From Nemania diffusa (lineage: Eukaryota; Ascomycota; Sordariomycetes; Xylariales; Xylariaceae): a stretch of 64,000 nt of DNA. A program made the position numbers and the translations under genes. The stretch covers positions 2,480,001 to 2,544,000 of the forward strand of contig JBBPUQ010000005.1 of the NCBI GenBank assembly GCA_038501195.1, in the 5' to 3' direction. Numbering within the stretch: position 1 is the stretch's first letter; every line of letters begins with the position of its first letter. Below are positions 23,246-33,650 of this stretch, piece after piece. The notes beneath the pieces were generated by a model. That model saw nothing but the letters and a program-made list of their open reading frames with translations. It had not been told where the DNA came from and did no database searches.

Positions 23246-24674
23246 ATGGATGAATCCCCCCGAATCGCTCGTCCTGGCCCCGGCGGCTTTCTCCCGCCAC
23301 GAAGCTCCTTGCCGTCGCCTACACCGAGTACAGCATCAAGTCGCGTCGCGGCTCTACTACCACACCCACGTTCTAAGCCACTAGTGCCCGGATCTAGAAA
23401 GGAAGACTATGCTCGCGACTATGTCGCGCGAAGACTACTTCACATCTCGCGCCGTTACGTCAAGAAATTTGGTATTCCGGATCCCGCAGACCAAGTTACT
23501 GGCTATGAGAGCGTCGATGAAGTATGCCGAGATCTCGACGAAGTTGTGGATCTGTTATGGTTTTCAGGAACCCGTATGCTCGCATTCTCCCCTTCTTGCT
23601 TCCCCTTCTGACCCTCCTCTTGCGACTTCCTACCTCTGACACACGACATCGCGTCGATATGTAGCTAGCCTTCAGGTCCCCTACCTCCTCAACGTTGCGC
23701 TCGCCTTCAATACCTACCTCGCTTCGTTTCCTCCTGCGCCTCGGCCTACGTTCTCCTTCCTTCGGAAAATAGATCATTGCTTTGCAAGCCTGCTTGTGGG
23801 ATACGATGTGAAGACGAAGGACCCGCTACCCGGTTTCTCCTCTGCAGTCGACAACAGTACTAAGATGAGGTTTTCGCGCACAGACATGGTCCGCTGTAAG
23901 AGTTTAGCTGACGAGACTCGTATGCTCGTTGCAATGGTAATGAGTGGTGAGGTAGACGTAGTCGACCACGTTGACGATGAGGTTGTTACAAGGCGGCCTG
24001 CGCGTGCGAGAACGGAGGCCCGGCACGAGTCTGTTGAAGCTCTAAGCTCTACGTCGCCTGGCTTTCAGGGACGTAAAATGGTGAAAGTCGAAGAGATGGA
24101 CGATGAGGACGACTTCGACTTCAGTTCCGTGGATCAGGGGCTCGCGAACCCCGCTAAGCGAAAGGCCGAGGACATGGCGGCGGATGTCCCTATGATTGAC
24201 GAGGCCGTGAAGCTCAAACGCGTGAAGATCGAGGATGAAGGAGAGGCCAGTGAAAGCCTCAGTGGGATCATGTTGGCTGATACGGGTTTGAAGCCACCAC
24301 TAGCCAAGAGCTCGACAAATGATAGAAAGGGACAGTTTCATTGGGCATTGGAGGAAGATGATGACGACTCAGATGATGAAGATAACCTCAATAGCGCCAT
24401 CTCCACTACCAGGGTCTCCGATACACCTGCTGTGGGTGCACTCCTTCCGCCCCCTCAACCTCCCGATTCAAACTACTTCGGGGAAGATGCTCGTGGAATG
24501 GACGACAACAACGCGAATGGAGGATGGGAAGCGCTAAGCGAATACGAAAGAATAGTAGACAACGACGAAGACGAAGATGAAGACGAAGAACTACATATGA
24601 ACGTGGGACAAGTATACGAAAAGACACTTGTCCAGCTTGGTCGGTCCCTAGGCGAGTCCATAATAGACGATTGA
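23246..24674 (+). CDS. Conserved acidic fungal protein, unknown function
   Basis: Exons 23246-23573 and 23665-24674 give 445 residues; the junction reads FSGTPSLQVPYLLNV. The N-terminal 200 residues look folded and conserved: a Pro/Ser-rich start, the block DYVARRLLHISRRYVKKFG, then VPYLLNVALAFNTYL, FSFLRKIDHCFASLL and FSRTDMVRCKSLADETR. The second half is acidic and disordered (EMDDEDDFDFSS, DEDEDEDEE) with a possible nuclear signal (KLKRVKIEDE). From memory, similar fungal proteins are sometimes labelled Dmc1, but no Walker A or other RecA feature is present, so that name looks wrong. Start 23246 was chosen over 23201 for its better context (GCCATGG). A nuclear role is inference. Confidence 0.8.
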
Positions 24675-25548
24675 AAACTATCTATCAGACTCTGCATAGG
24701 CCAATACCGACCGAGAAGTTGCCAAAGCCTATCCTACAGCGTAATATTGCGTCTTGTAAACTATTTCCGCCCTCTAATTACCTAGGTATGCAAGCCGGGC
24801 CTTGGTCGTGCGATCTTAGTCCACATAAATCCCCAGCGCGTATCCATACCCGAGTCTAAGGTGTCGCGCGGCTACACTCTATTCATGATACGGTGAGTGA
24901 TGGCATCGATATGACTTGCATCTTGCCGTCTCGTTCGGTTCGCGATTTCAAAAATAAGTGTTGGCCTCCGGAATTACATGAAGCTAAGAGACCCAGTCTT
25001 CCTTCATTCTACCCTCTGTCGCAACTCAGTCGGCACGAATTATCATCTAACAAGGGAGGGAAAACGACAAAGCGACCTACTCTAGATGTAGACCATCAAA
25101 GTCAAGCCGCGAGGACAAGATGTGAAGGAGAGAAGCTCGTCGATAAGATAAACGCCTTAGTTTAAGTATTACCACTTGAACGGGCAGATAATAAGAATCT
25201 ATACAGGAAATACCTGGCTTCCCAGCTCTCCCTACTAGGTACAATACTACAATTGACAAAATCCTCATGTTTGCTATCTCAGGGCCTCCCCTACTTCGGG
25301 CGGCCGCTTGAAAGAGTAGTGCAATTGAGGGGTAAATAGCTTGATATTAAATTAAGTGAGGTGTTTTTAATTTCTACTCACCTCTTTTGAGAGATACGAT
25401 GTAAGCTAAATTACACAGTCCTCCGAGCACGGTATCCACGGGCGTCTGTATGCTCGTATCATTGCGCCCCTTCAAAAATCATATCCGGAGAAATACACCA
25501 CTACCATTAATCGTGCGATGTTATTGTTAATGTGGCGTTCTTCCCGTT
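24675..25548. other. Convergent intergenic region
   Basis: Lies between two converging 3' ends. A small frame at 24893-25165 has no domain or splice support. Nothing else notable. Confidence 0.45.
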
Positions 25549-28074
25549 CTAATCCATAACCACGAGGGGATCATATGCCTTGTGGTTGATGGCCTTCTTG
25601 ACGGCGCTCATTGGATCCAACCGCCGCTTCTTCGCCGGCGCCTCGGAATCTACGACAACAGCGTCGCCCTCCTCCGTCGTCTTGATATTTCCCTCCTCAT
25701 CCTCGCCTTCTTGCTCGCTGTCATCCTCGACTGATCCATTGTCAAGGAACATCTTAAGCATAGCCTGTGAATAACCACTGACTATGGCGGTGCCGGTCTC
25801 TTCTGATGTAACGGGCTTAGGAGCTATCGGGTTGCCATCGTTTCCTTCGCCGTAACCAGCACGTCCACCGGCAAGGTTCCAGAAGACAAGCTCAGGCATC
25901 TCGTACCCTGCATCCGCATAGCTGCGCTTGATGCGCTCAAAGGATGAGCTGAATCGATTGCTCGAGCCGTCGGCCTCGTCAAATTGCATGTCGGAGAAGA
26001 CAAACACGCGTTTGACCATATCCTCTTGGGAGAGCTTGTTCCGAATCGCCATTGGGAGAAGAAGGTGCTCAAAAACAGCTACGAAATTGGTGCTCATACC
26101 CCAATGAGACCGACCTAGTTGAGAAACCTTCTCGTGCAACGGCTTGGACAGGTCAATTTTCTCGACGTGAGGATCTCCAGAAAACGTGATAAAGTGGCCA
26201 CCAAAGGGGGGAGCAGTGACCTCGGCGAGCAGGAGTGATAGGCCTATAGAGCTATCCATGGGGCAGGTGCCGTCTTTGAACAGAGGACCATTCATTGAAC
26301 CAGAGACGTCACATATTGCGATGCTAGACTCGAGAGTACCTGAGTCCTTGATTCGTTGCACGAGCGTCTTCCACTGTGCGTCAGCGACCTTAGCAGCAAG
26401 CCTCTCCGTGATATTCCCAGTAAAAGCCGTATCAGGTTTGTAAATCATCGTCCGCAATGGTTTGATCAACGTGGACGGCAAGAGTGTGGCGCCGCTGATG
26501 TGCATCTTGCCCTGCGCCACGCCGTCGAGGTACTCCTCGAAACGCTTGGTGTCCTTCTCGGCAAATATCTTGGCATAATTGTTCATAGCTAAAGATGGCA
26601 CGCAGTCGTACGCAATCTTGTCGTATGCTTTGGCGGAGAGCTTTCGCTCCACAATGTCGAGATGGGCACGCAATGCTGAGATATCTTTACGGTAGCTCTC
26701 ACGAGAATGGCGGAGGTAGCGCTCTCGATCCATGTGCTCATCCCCTGCGGCGATTTCTGCCATGGGATGCAGCATCTCGGCAATGCTGGAAACGACGAAG
26801 GTATGCTTGTCATGGAATCGGTCGTGTGAAGGAGCCCACTTGGCGCACAGCGATATATTCTTCTTTGCCTTCGGGTCCTCGCCTTTCAGTAGAGCCAAGT
26901 CTGTCTTGAGTTGCTCGGCAAAGAGCCGCGCGACGGTTAGATAAAGCCCCTGATACACCTCATCAGAGTTGAAGGCCTCAACGGCTTGTTTGTGTCGATG
27001 ATATCGTATGTTATGACGCTTGGCCTTAGCATCCTCCTGGGTTACAATGACCTTGCTGACTTGTTTGAGTCGACGATGTCGTACGTTGTAACGCTTGGCC
27101 GAGATATATTGTTGGGGTTTCTCTGGTCTCTTAACATACAATATATCATCTGGGTGGCTGTGGATATCTAGGCATCCTTGAACCCCTAAGACAAGGATAT
27201 TTAGGAGATCTTTCCAGTAACCGTGAGAAACCCCATACTTGATATCGAACTGGGTCAAATCCTCAACATCCCTTTCGGGCTTCACGTCTACTATTACCAT
27301 CTCGGGGCCTATTTTGTCTGTCTTCTCTTCCTTGCCCTCTTTCTTTATAACGGGGCGGCTCAACCAGCGGAGGTTGACGATCAGCGTGAGAGGGTGGTGC
27401 TTTGCAAGCCAGCCCGCACAACGATAGAAGGTGGTCCGGGAAGCCTTGCCAAGATGGATGGAACGAGCGTTGAAGATAATCTTGAGTGTGGCGAGAGGAT
27501 CCTCTTCCCAGGCGGCATCAAGGAGCTTTAAGAGCCGATCACTAGACGTGACCTCTTCCATCTCACTGAACAGATCAACAATAGGGGATGTAGTCGACCT
27601 GTAGGCGATGTCCGCGTTTTCCGTGAGCATCTTATTTTCCATATCGCCCACTGGCATGGCCTCCGGCTCTTGGTATGACAATAGGCCTTGGATGAAAGGG
27701 TGGTGGCTCTGACTCTGGTTCCCTTCAAGCTTGTCAAGTTTGACAACAGAAGACGCCTCAGACCGAGTCTCAGCCGATGGTATTAGATTGAACTGGGCTA
27801 GAGCGCCCTCTAAATTTTGTAAACTAGTAGCGATAGCGAGGGTGACACTGTCATCCTCGTCGGTCTTTCCGATCTTCGTCTCTTCCATGTCATCATCTAC
27901 GCCATCTTCTATGTCATCTTCCTGGGTAGTGCCGCCGAGACGGACGATGTCTTGAATAAGAGTATCGAATGAAGTCTGCGGCATGGAGAGATCGAAGCCA
28001 TCGTGGGTCGGAAATAGAACAGGGACACTCGATCTAAGATACCAGAGCTTCTGGTGCTCATTTGAAGTCGCCAT
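25549..28074 (-). CDS. DUF2828 protein with C-terminal vWA-like domain
   Basis: A single uninterrupted frame of 841 residues. The N-terminal two thirds fit DUF2828: TTFYRCAGWLAKHHPLTLIV, GYWKDLLNILVLGVQG and YDKIAYDCVPSLAMNNYAKIF. The C-terminal third is a von Willebrand A-like fold, with the metal-site motif DVSGS near residue 588, then TFSGDPHVEKI, WGMSTNFVAVFEHLL and VFVFSDMQFDEA. An acidic tail follows. Such proteins occur in fungi, plants and some giant viruses; their biochemical role is not established, though the TROVE-like arrangement hints at RNA binding. A 75-bp in-frame duplication sits near residues 325-363 (see findings). The lack of introns is unusual among its neighbours. Confidence 0.85.
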   Translation of the reverse strand: MATSNEHQKLWYLRSSVPVLFPTHDGFDLSMPQTSFDTLIQDIVRLGGTTQEDDIEDGVDDDMEETKIGKTDEDDSVTLAIATSLQNLEGALAQFNLIPSAETRSEASSVVKLDKLEGNQSQSHHPFIQGLLSYQEPEAMPVGDMENKMLTENADIAYRSTTSPIVDLFSEMEEVTSSDRLLKLLDAAWEEDPLATLKIIFNARSIHLGKASRTTFYRCAGWLAKHHPLTLIVNLRWLSRPVIKKEGKEEKTDKIGPEMVIVDVKPERDVEDLTQFDIKYGVSHGYWKDLLNILVLGVQGCLDIHSHPDDILYVKRPEKPQQYISAKRYNVRHRRLKQVSKVIVTQEDAKAKRHNIRYHRHKQAVEAFNSDEVYQGLYLTVARLFAEQLKTDLALLKGEDPKAKKNISLCAKWAPSHDRFHDKHTFVVSSIAEMLHPMAEIAAGDEHMDRERYLRHSRESYRKDISALRAHLDIVERKLSAKAYDKIAYDCVPSLAMNNYAKIFAEKDTKRFEEYLDGVAQGKMHISGATLLPSTLIKPLRTMIYKPDTAFTGNITERLAAKVADAQWKTLVQRIKDSGTLESSIAICDVSGSMNGPLFKDGTCPMDSSIGLSLLLAEVTAPPFGGHFITFSGDPHVEKIDLSKPLHEKVSQLGRSHWGMSTNFVAVFEHLLLPMAIRNKLSQEDMVKRVFVFSDMQFDEADGSSNRFSSSFERIKRSYADAGYEMPELVFWNLAGGRAGYGEGNDGNPIAPKPVTSEETGTAIVSGYSQAMLKMFLDNGSVEDDSEQEGEDEEGNIKTTEEGDAVVVDSEAPAKKRRLDPMSAVKKAINHKAYDPLVVMD
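26985..27100. repeat. 75-bp in-frame tandem duplication within DUF2828 gene
   Basis: The segments 26985-27025 and 27060-27100 align over 41 bases with about seven differences, at a spacing of 75 bp (25 codons). They encode the related blocks AKRYNVRHRRLKQ and AKRHNIRYHRHKQ. Confidence 0.8.
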
Positions 28075-28710
28075 GATACGTAGTTCGTATTATGCAGCCA
28101 CATCTGTGTTACCACAAGTGCGCAAATCAAATGACTATTGAAAGCACTAGAAAGGAAAGAAAGAGTTCCCGCAGTCGTAGTGTAATTCGGAAAAGGATGT
28201 GTAAACGAGACGAGCTCCCTGCAAGCCAGGTCTGAGAAGTCAGGCTTAAGCACAAGCAAACAGAGTGAGCCACCAACTGCGAAGACGACGAGACATATAC
28301 ACTGTGCCAAAAGCTGTGCCAAAACTAAGGTAATTTGTATGAGCTTGTTGACTAGTTACTCGCAGATAGACTACATAAAGTGACTTTTGTGACGTTAAGA
28401 GACAGCTACATACCGCATATTCGGTATATGTACAGTGTGTAGCATGCTACAGTGGACATTGTGTGAATACTACGTCCTTCATTTTCACCGCTGTGACTCA
28501 CCCCGGCCTCTAATACTATAGCGTAGGTGGCGAATAACAAACGACAAGGCGTCCCACGATTGTGTAAGCTCTCTCTTTTCAAAGTCTGTCTAGATGCCAT
28601 CTAGAAACTAAATTCTACCATCCATAGCTACGCCAGTTAGTTCTTTAAAGATAAAAAACACTAAAAAAATACCTAAGAAGACAGAAGATGATGAAAAATG
28701 AATAAAAGTA

Positions 28711-28794
28711 AAAAAAGGGAAGGTAGCAGAGCTCCGGTTCAAGAGGACTCTCTGTTGTGCTACTGAGCTATTTCGCTAGAGCAAATCTACTGCC
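28711..28794 (-). ncRNA. tRNA-like sequence with Pol III-type terminator (candidate)
   Basis: On the minus strand a sequence matching a Pol III A box (TAGCTCAGTAGC) lies near 28772-28761. It is flanked by ends that pair with mismatches (GGCAGTA with TGCTACC). A run of seven or more T follows just after the 3' end (opposite 28711-28716), as at a Pol III terminator. The A box is too far from the putative 5' end and no proper B box or anticodon arm is seen, so it is not a normal tRNA. It may be a tRNA-derived repeat (SINE) or a decayed tRNA. Confidence 0.25.
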
Positions 28795-29741
28795 AGGGCT
28801 TTCGGCCTAAGTCCGGCGAGTATATTAGGCCTCGCATGGCTCACGTGCATCCTTGAGTAAGCGTGCATGCGACTTTCCTAAAGGGGCAATTTCTAAAACA
28901 AGCAAAGTTTATCTCAGAATGCCATGATAGGTAACACAGCATCAAGAATAGCAAGTAAAGATCGTACCTAGCTTCTAGCATATAAATAGAAAAAAATGAA
29001 AATTTCATAAATCCCCCAAGGCCAACAGTAGAGTTAGTTTTTTGCTTGTATCCCATAGCAGGGAATTATGGTCGACCCTTAAAGTATCTATATACCTAAG
29101 TACCTAGTGCATGGCGTGGTGGATACAAGAGGATAAAGCCTACATCTGTAAAGATGGTCTCGACTCGACTAGATAGTAGATGTTCGTTGGTGGCTAATGA
29201 CGGGTTCACTATCTCATCACACCGGATCAACCTTTCATACAGCATGAAACATTTTCACGAGCTGAGAGAGCGGCGGCTATACTTGCCTTTACATACCATG
29301 GCAGCGCAAACTGGATTGGATCATTTTTTTCGACTTGCAAGCCACGCGCTCCACTTGGTTGAACACAGAGGCTCCGGACCCAATGAAGCTGCCGACAACG
29401 TAACAATGTGCTACCGACAGTTGAGGGAAGACAACGTCCAACCGTAGGCGCGTCTTTTCACAGCCATAGCTAGATAGCACTGGCATTGCCGCATTAAGAG
29501 GCTTTTTAGTACAAGGTTAAGAGGTTATACAGGATATCAGGTCAGGTGTCCGGGCAATCCTCTTCTGGAGTCTTCTCATCTACGTATAGTCTTGGCGTTT
29601 GTTTGCTCAGCTTTCTTGATCCTTTGTCCACATCGTGTAACTTCGCCATCAAAGTACTCGCTGGCAGAGGCTTTGGGTAATATTCTAGACCATAAAGCCA
29701 TTTTCCTATAATCACGTTTTAGATCTTGGAAGAATGGCTGA

Positions 29742-29750
29742 TATATAAAA
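29742..29750 (+). promoter_or_regulatory. TATA box of the WSC gene
   Basis: TATATAAAA lies 135 bp before the start codon at 29877. A pyrimidine-rich stretch (29819-29850) lies between them. Confidence 0.45.
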
Positions 29751-29876
29751 TAGATATGTTAATCTATCCTTCGGTCTAAACATCGCAACCATCCTCGTTT
29801 TCCATGCGAGCTAGTTTTATTTTTACTTATATTTCTTCTTTTGTTTTGAGTCTTGTCCCCATTCCTCTTTCACGCA

Positions 29877-31728
29877 ATGTTACGAAACACTTACACGAAA
29901 GCCTTCGTTGCATTTGCCGCGCTTGCATCTCAGGTAGATGCTTTCTGGCGCTTGCCATGCTCCTCTCCTGTTGTTGTTGAGCGGGCCGACCCCATCAAGG
30001 ATCCTAATGCTGTCTCTCAACACGTTCATACCGTCATGGGCTCGAGTGCCTTCAACTTCACTATGACTTACGAAGACACACAGATTGCCGGGTGCTCTAC
30101 CTGCAAAGCTATCGAGGATTTGTCTAGTTACTGGGTTCCCAGCCTCTATTACCACGCAGAAAACGGCAGCTTCATTTCCGTAAAGCAAAGCGGCGGCGCA
30201 CTTATCTACTACTTGTGAGTATCATTCGAGCTAAATGTTTCGTAGCTTTAAACCACTAACTTGTATTAGGCAGCGGTCAGATCCAAACGATCCTAACGCA
30301 GCAGAGGGTCTTATCGCGTTTCCAAAGGGCTTCCGTATGGTTGCCGGAAATCAAGAAAACCGCAACTACACTGACACCCTAGAGCAGCGTGCCGTGTCCT
30401 TCGTTTGCCTGTAAGCGACTCTCTGTACCGTTTTCTTATTGGTTTGCCCATTTTCGTGGTATTGAAACTTCCTGTTGGGAGAGAACCATGTGCTGGAAGC
30501 CTCCCAAGGTTTCGTGAGAGAAAAATGGCGATTACTGACTTTGAAGGTTGTAGTGGGACTGAAGGTCCAGCAACTTTTGCACTTCCTGGCCAGAATTGCC
30601 CTGACGGCCTACGGACGCAGTTGACCATGCCGTCGTGCTGGGATGGCAAGAACCTAGACTCGCCGGACCATAAGAGCCATAGTGAGTAATTCTCGGGTTT
30701 GTCTTCTTTTTGCTTTCGCCCCTTTAAGAGCACACAGCCTCCCCTTCAAGTGAAACTATGTCAAAAAGGTTCCCATTATGATCTTCTCTTCCTCGAAAGA
30801 CCTAAATATCACGATCAAAACGGGGCAACTGACCCAAAGTGATGCAGTGGCGTACCCAAGCGGTCTAGATAACGGCGTGTGCCCAGACTCCCACCCGAAA
30901 CGCTTCATCACCGTGTTTTACGAAGTCACTTGGAGCGTCGACGATTTTAAAGATATGTGGTACGGTGACAAGCAGCCTTTCGTGTTCTCTACTGGGTAAG
31001 TAATTTCACGTATATCCAAAACGTCAACCTACAGCATACTAGCGTGACAGATGCCAACTAAACAAAATAGTGACCCTACCGGTTATGGTTACCACGGAGA
31101 CATGCTGAACGGTTGGGATGTCCCAACTCTTCAAAAGGCGATCAATGAGTGCAACGCTTCAAGCGGCGTCATCGAAGAATGCGGCGCATTCACATTACGC
31201 GAGGACGACGACATGGCCGCGTGTAAGGTCCTCCCCCGGGTCAACGAGACCGTCAGTGGCATTCTCCCAGCGCTCCCGGGCTGCAACCCGATCCAATCCG
31301 GCCCTGAGCCCGCGGTGCAGCAATCAGACTGCCGCACCACAGCCCAGATCGGCGATCCCATCCTACCCTTCACGGACGTGAGCCAGAAGCTGGGCTGGAA
31401 GTACACGGCGTGCGCCAAAGATCCGGCGGGACAGAGCCGCACGCTCTCGGACGTCTCCGTCGACCAGCCTGACATGACGGTCGAGAAGTGCATCTCGATA
31501 TGCGGCGACAAGGGCTTCATATACGCCGGTGTCGAGTACCGATCCCAGTGCTTCTGCGGAAATGACATCGCGCCGGATCGCCTACCGACCAACGGCACGC
31601 TGGGTGACTGTAGCATGACCTGTGCCGGTGATTCGAGCGAGCTCTGTGGCGGCGCGGCGCGTGTTTCCATCTACACAAAGTGCTCCGACCTTTCGAACTG
31701 TGAGAATTACGATGGCAACATACCATAA
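29877..31728 (+). CDS. Secreted DUF1996 protein with WSC domain
   Basis: Five exons (29877-30214, 30270-30410, 30554-30681, 30848-30995, 31071-31728) sum to 470 residues. A signal peptide (residues 1-20, FVAFAALASQVDA) is followed by DUF1996, with the motifs WVPSLYYHAENGSF, CPDGLRTQLTMPSCWDGKN, SPDHKSHMAYPSG, CPDSHPKRFITVFYEVTW and GYGYHGDMLNGW. A C-terminal WSC domain covers about residues 359-455 (YRSQCFCGNDI, CAGDSSELCGGA) with the expected cysteines. The protein is probably extracellular or wall-bound; WSC modules bind glycans. Intron 3 was placed at the CAG ending at 30847 because that acceptor restores KSHMAYPS; a nearer acceptor leads to a frame with a stop. Whether DUF1996 is catalytic is not known to me. 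Confidence 0.88.
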
Positions 31729-32079
31729 GTTGGACTACCATCTTTTTTTCTTCTTTAAGCATTAGACTATAGACATCTCTTCGCGTGTTGCATCGTACAT
31801 AGATTCATTCGCATACGCATTCAAGGTTGTAGATCCTAGGGGGGGTTTTAGATTAGGTTACTGTAACACATCAATCTTCTTCTATAGTCTTGGTATTCTG
31901 TAACAATAACCATTCATAGCCTTGTTGTCTCCGCAAGCAAGCCCTTCTGCCTATAAAATCAAACGCTCGTACAAAAGAAATGTTCTAAAACTCCTCGATC
32001 CAACGCCTTATCTAATCATCTCGTAATCATCCTGTATGCAAACCCGTACAGTCGTAAAACTGATTAAGCATGGGCGCGC
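31729..32079. other. Convergent 3' region between WSC gene and MIOX
   Basis: About 350 bp shared by two converging 3' UTRs. No gene or repeat seen. Confidence 0.5.
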
Positions 32080-33012
32080 TCACCATCTGATGACCTTCTG
32101 GGGGAAGTACTCGTCGATGAGCTCGAGGTAGTAAGGCTTAAGCTCTTCGATATCGGGGAGGCCGTCGCTCTTACTATACAGGTCGTATGGATTAAAGGCA
32201 CGGACAGCCTCTAGCATCTGCTCGTCGTGCTCATCCATAAACTCGCGATAGGCGCCCTCCTTATGCCAGGGGTAGAAGGAATGGTAGCGAATCATGGCCA
32301 GCGCCTCGGCGGGTAGAGTAGACTGGTCCTTGACGATGTTGTAGAGGTACTCGTCATGGCCCCAGGACAGCATAATGTTGTCTAGACCGCAGCCAGGGGA
32401 GTAGATGCCGTACTTGGTGCTGTAGATCGGATCATGGATGTCGGGGTTCTCGGCGAAAGAGCCCGGGTAGATGATGCGCTCGTCAAAAGCACAGCCGACA
32501 GGGAACGTGTCGCCGACAACGTCCCACTGGCCCTCGGATCCGTAAAAGAATAACAGCTTGCCCAAGTCGTGGATCAAGCCGGTGAGCTGCATCCACCGAG
32601 GCTTCCCATCCTTGCGGATAGCTTCGGCGGATTGCAGGAGATGCTGGATCTGGGACAAGCTCGTGTCGGGATCGGACTCGTCGATCAGGGTGTTGAGCTT
32701 CTCCATGGCTTCCCATATGGTCATTTCCTCTCGCTTCTGGAACCGGAGGTTGTTTCGCACTTTTAAGTTATAGGCGACGGTCTGTTTGGTGTGTTGCTCT
32801 TTGTAGAAAGTCTTCACCCGGTCACAAGCGTCTTCGTACTGCCTGAATTGGGCCTTGTCCTTCTCGGCGTCGAACTTGGACTTCGAGTCCCATTCCGACT
32901 GCTGCTTCAGCTGGTCTTTCAGAACGTTCACTTTGTCGATGCTATCTGAAGTTGCCTCGAGTTCGAGGCCATCACGGTTGATGGCGTCGTCAACGAGAGC
33001 CCCTGGTGCCAT
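32080..33012 (-). CDS. MIOX: myo-inositol oxygenase (EC 1.13.99.1)
   Basis: An intronless frame of 310 residues. MIOX cleaves myo-inositol with O2 to D-glucuronate in the cytosol, using a mixed-valent di-iron centre. All expected ligands are visible: His124 (IQHLLQSAEAIR), His148-Asp149 (GLIHDLGK), His219 (SWGHDEY), His244 (MIRYHSFYPWH) and Asp277 (NPYDLYSK). The substrate-site blocks QWDVVGDTFPVGC and YGIYSPGCGLDNIM are also present. The first 50 residues are polar and less conserved. It converges on the WSC gene and lies downstream of, and on the same strand as, the Zn2Cys6 factor. A sugar-type transporter lies on the other side of that factor. This arrangement suggests inositol use as a regulated catabolic trait (inference). 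Confidence 0.96.
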   Translation of the reverse strand: MAPGALVDDAINRDGLELEATSDSIDKVNVLKDQLKQQSEWDSKSKFDAEKDKAQFRQYEDACDRVKTFYKEQHTKQTVAYNLKVRNNLRFQKREEMTIWEAMEKLNTLIDESDPDTSLSQIQHLLQSAEAIRKDGKPRWMQLTGLIHDLGKLLFFYGSEGQWDVVGDTFPVGCAFDERIIYPGSFAENPDIHDPIYSTKYGIYSPGCGLDNIMLSWGHDEYLYNIVKDQSTLPAEALAMIRYHSFYPWHKEGAYREFMDEHDEQMLEAVRAFNPYDLYSKSDGLPDIEELKPYYLELIDEYFPQKVIRW

Positions 33013-33650
33013 TGTGGTCTGTAGGACGTGGTTTCGTGATTTGAAGTGTATTTGTTATGAAGAAGTAGAAGTGATCAAGAATAAATTTTGGCTGGTGAAT
33101 TTAGTCTGACTTTGAGCAAGACGAATATTGAGGAGATGAAGCCCTCAGCTTGATATAGAAGCTAGAATACATGGACGCACAGTTGAAGGGTAGGTGCAGG
33201 AAACAGGCGTGTAAGTGACTTCACGCTCCACTTCAATACTGGCGACGCAAAACTAGAAAGGTCAAACAAGGTGAAAATCGCCGACTCGAGCTAAGACATG
33301 CCGTTTATGGCTTCTAGGTGAAGACTATGAAAGCCTTTACCCCACATGTTGTGGGCCAGCGGTCTAGATGAACGCTCTTTGTGATATAATCAGAGGTAAT
33401 AATTCCCGACTGAGCGCACAGTTTCGCCGCTGTGAGTTGCCCGTTTTGTGTCGAGCTGGTGTTGTGTCGAGTTGGGGGGGGCACGGGATTTAATATCCTA
33501 TCGACTTCCACGTCTACGTGTTGCACTGCACTACCAGCTCATCTGCGAGCGTTTTACGTGAGATTGCGAAAAGGGCAAATTTTCGTTAGCATGTGAGGCA
33601 TTGCCTGGCCTAGTAGAGCATCAAGGATCCATAGAGAGGGAGGAGGCTGT
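33013..33650. promoter_or_regulatory. Upstream region of MIOX
   Basis: Carries the MIOX promoter and the 3' end of the transcription factor gene. No clear TATA box or CGG-CCG pair was found. A run of seven G lies near 33474-33480. Confidence 0.4.

Larger units (their letters stand above)
28075..29876. other. 1.8-kb divergent intergenic region
   Basis: Contains the promoters of the DUF2828 gene (leftward) and the WSC gene (rightward). A tRNA-like sequence at 28722-28794 and short A-rich runs at 28650-28720 are the only notable elements. The frame at 29154-29447 has no recognisable content. Confidence 0.45.

Noticed and set aside
30778..30847. Exonic reading of MIFSSSKD in the WSC gene
   Set aside because: It breaks the DUF1996 motif; using the acceptor at 30847 restores KSHMAYPS in phase.
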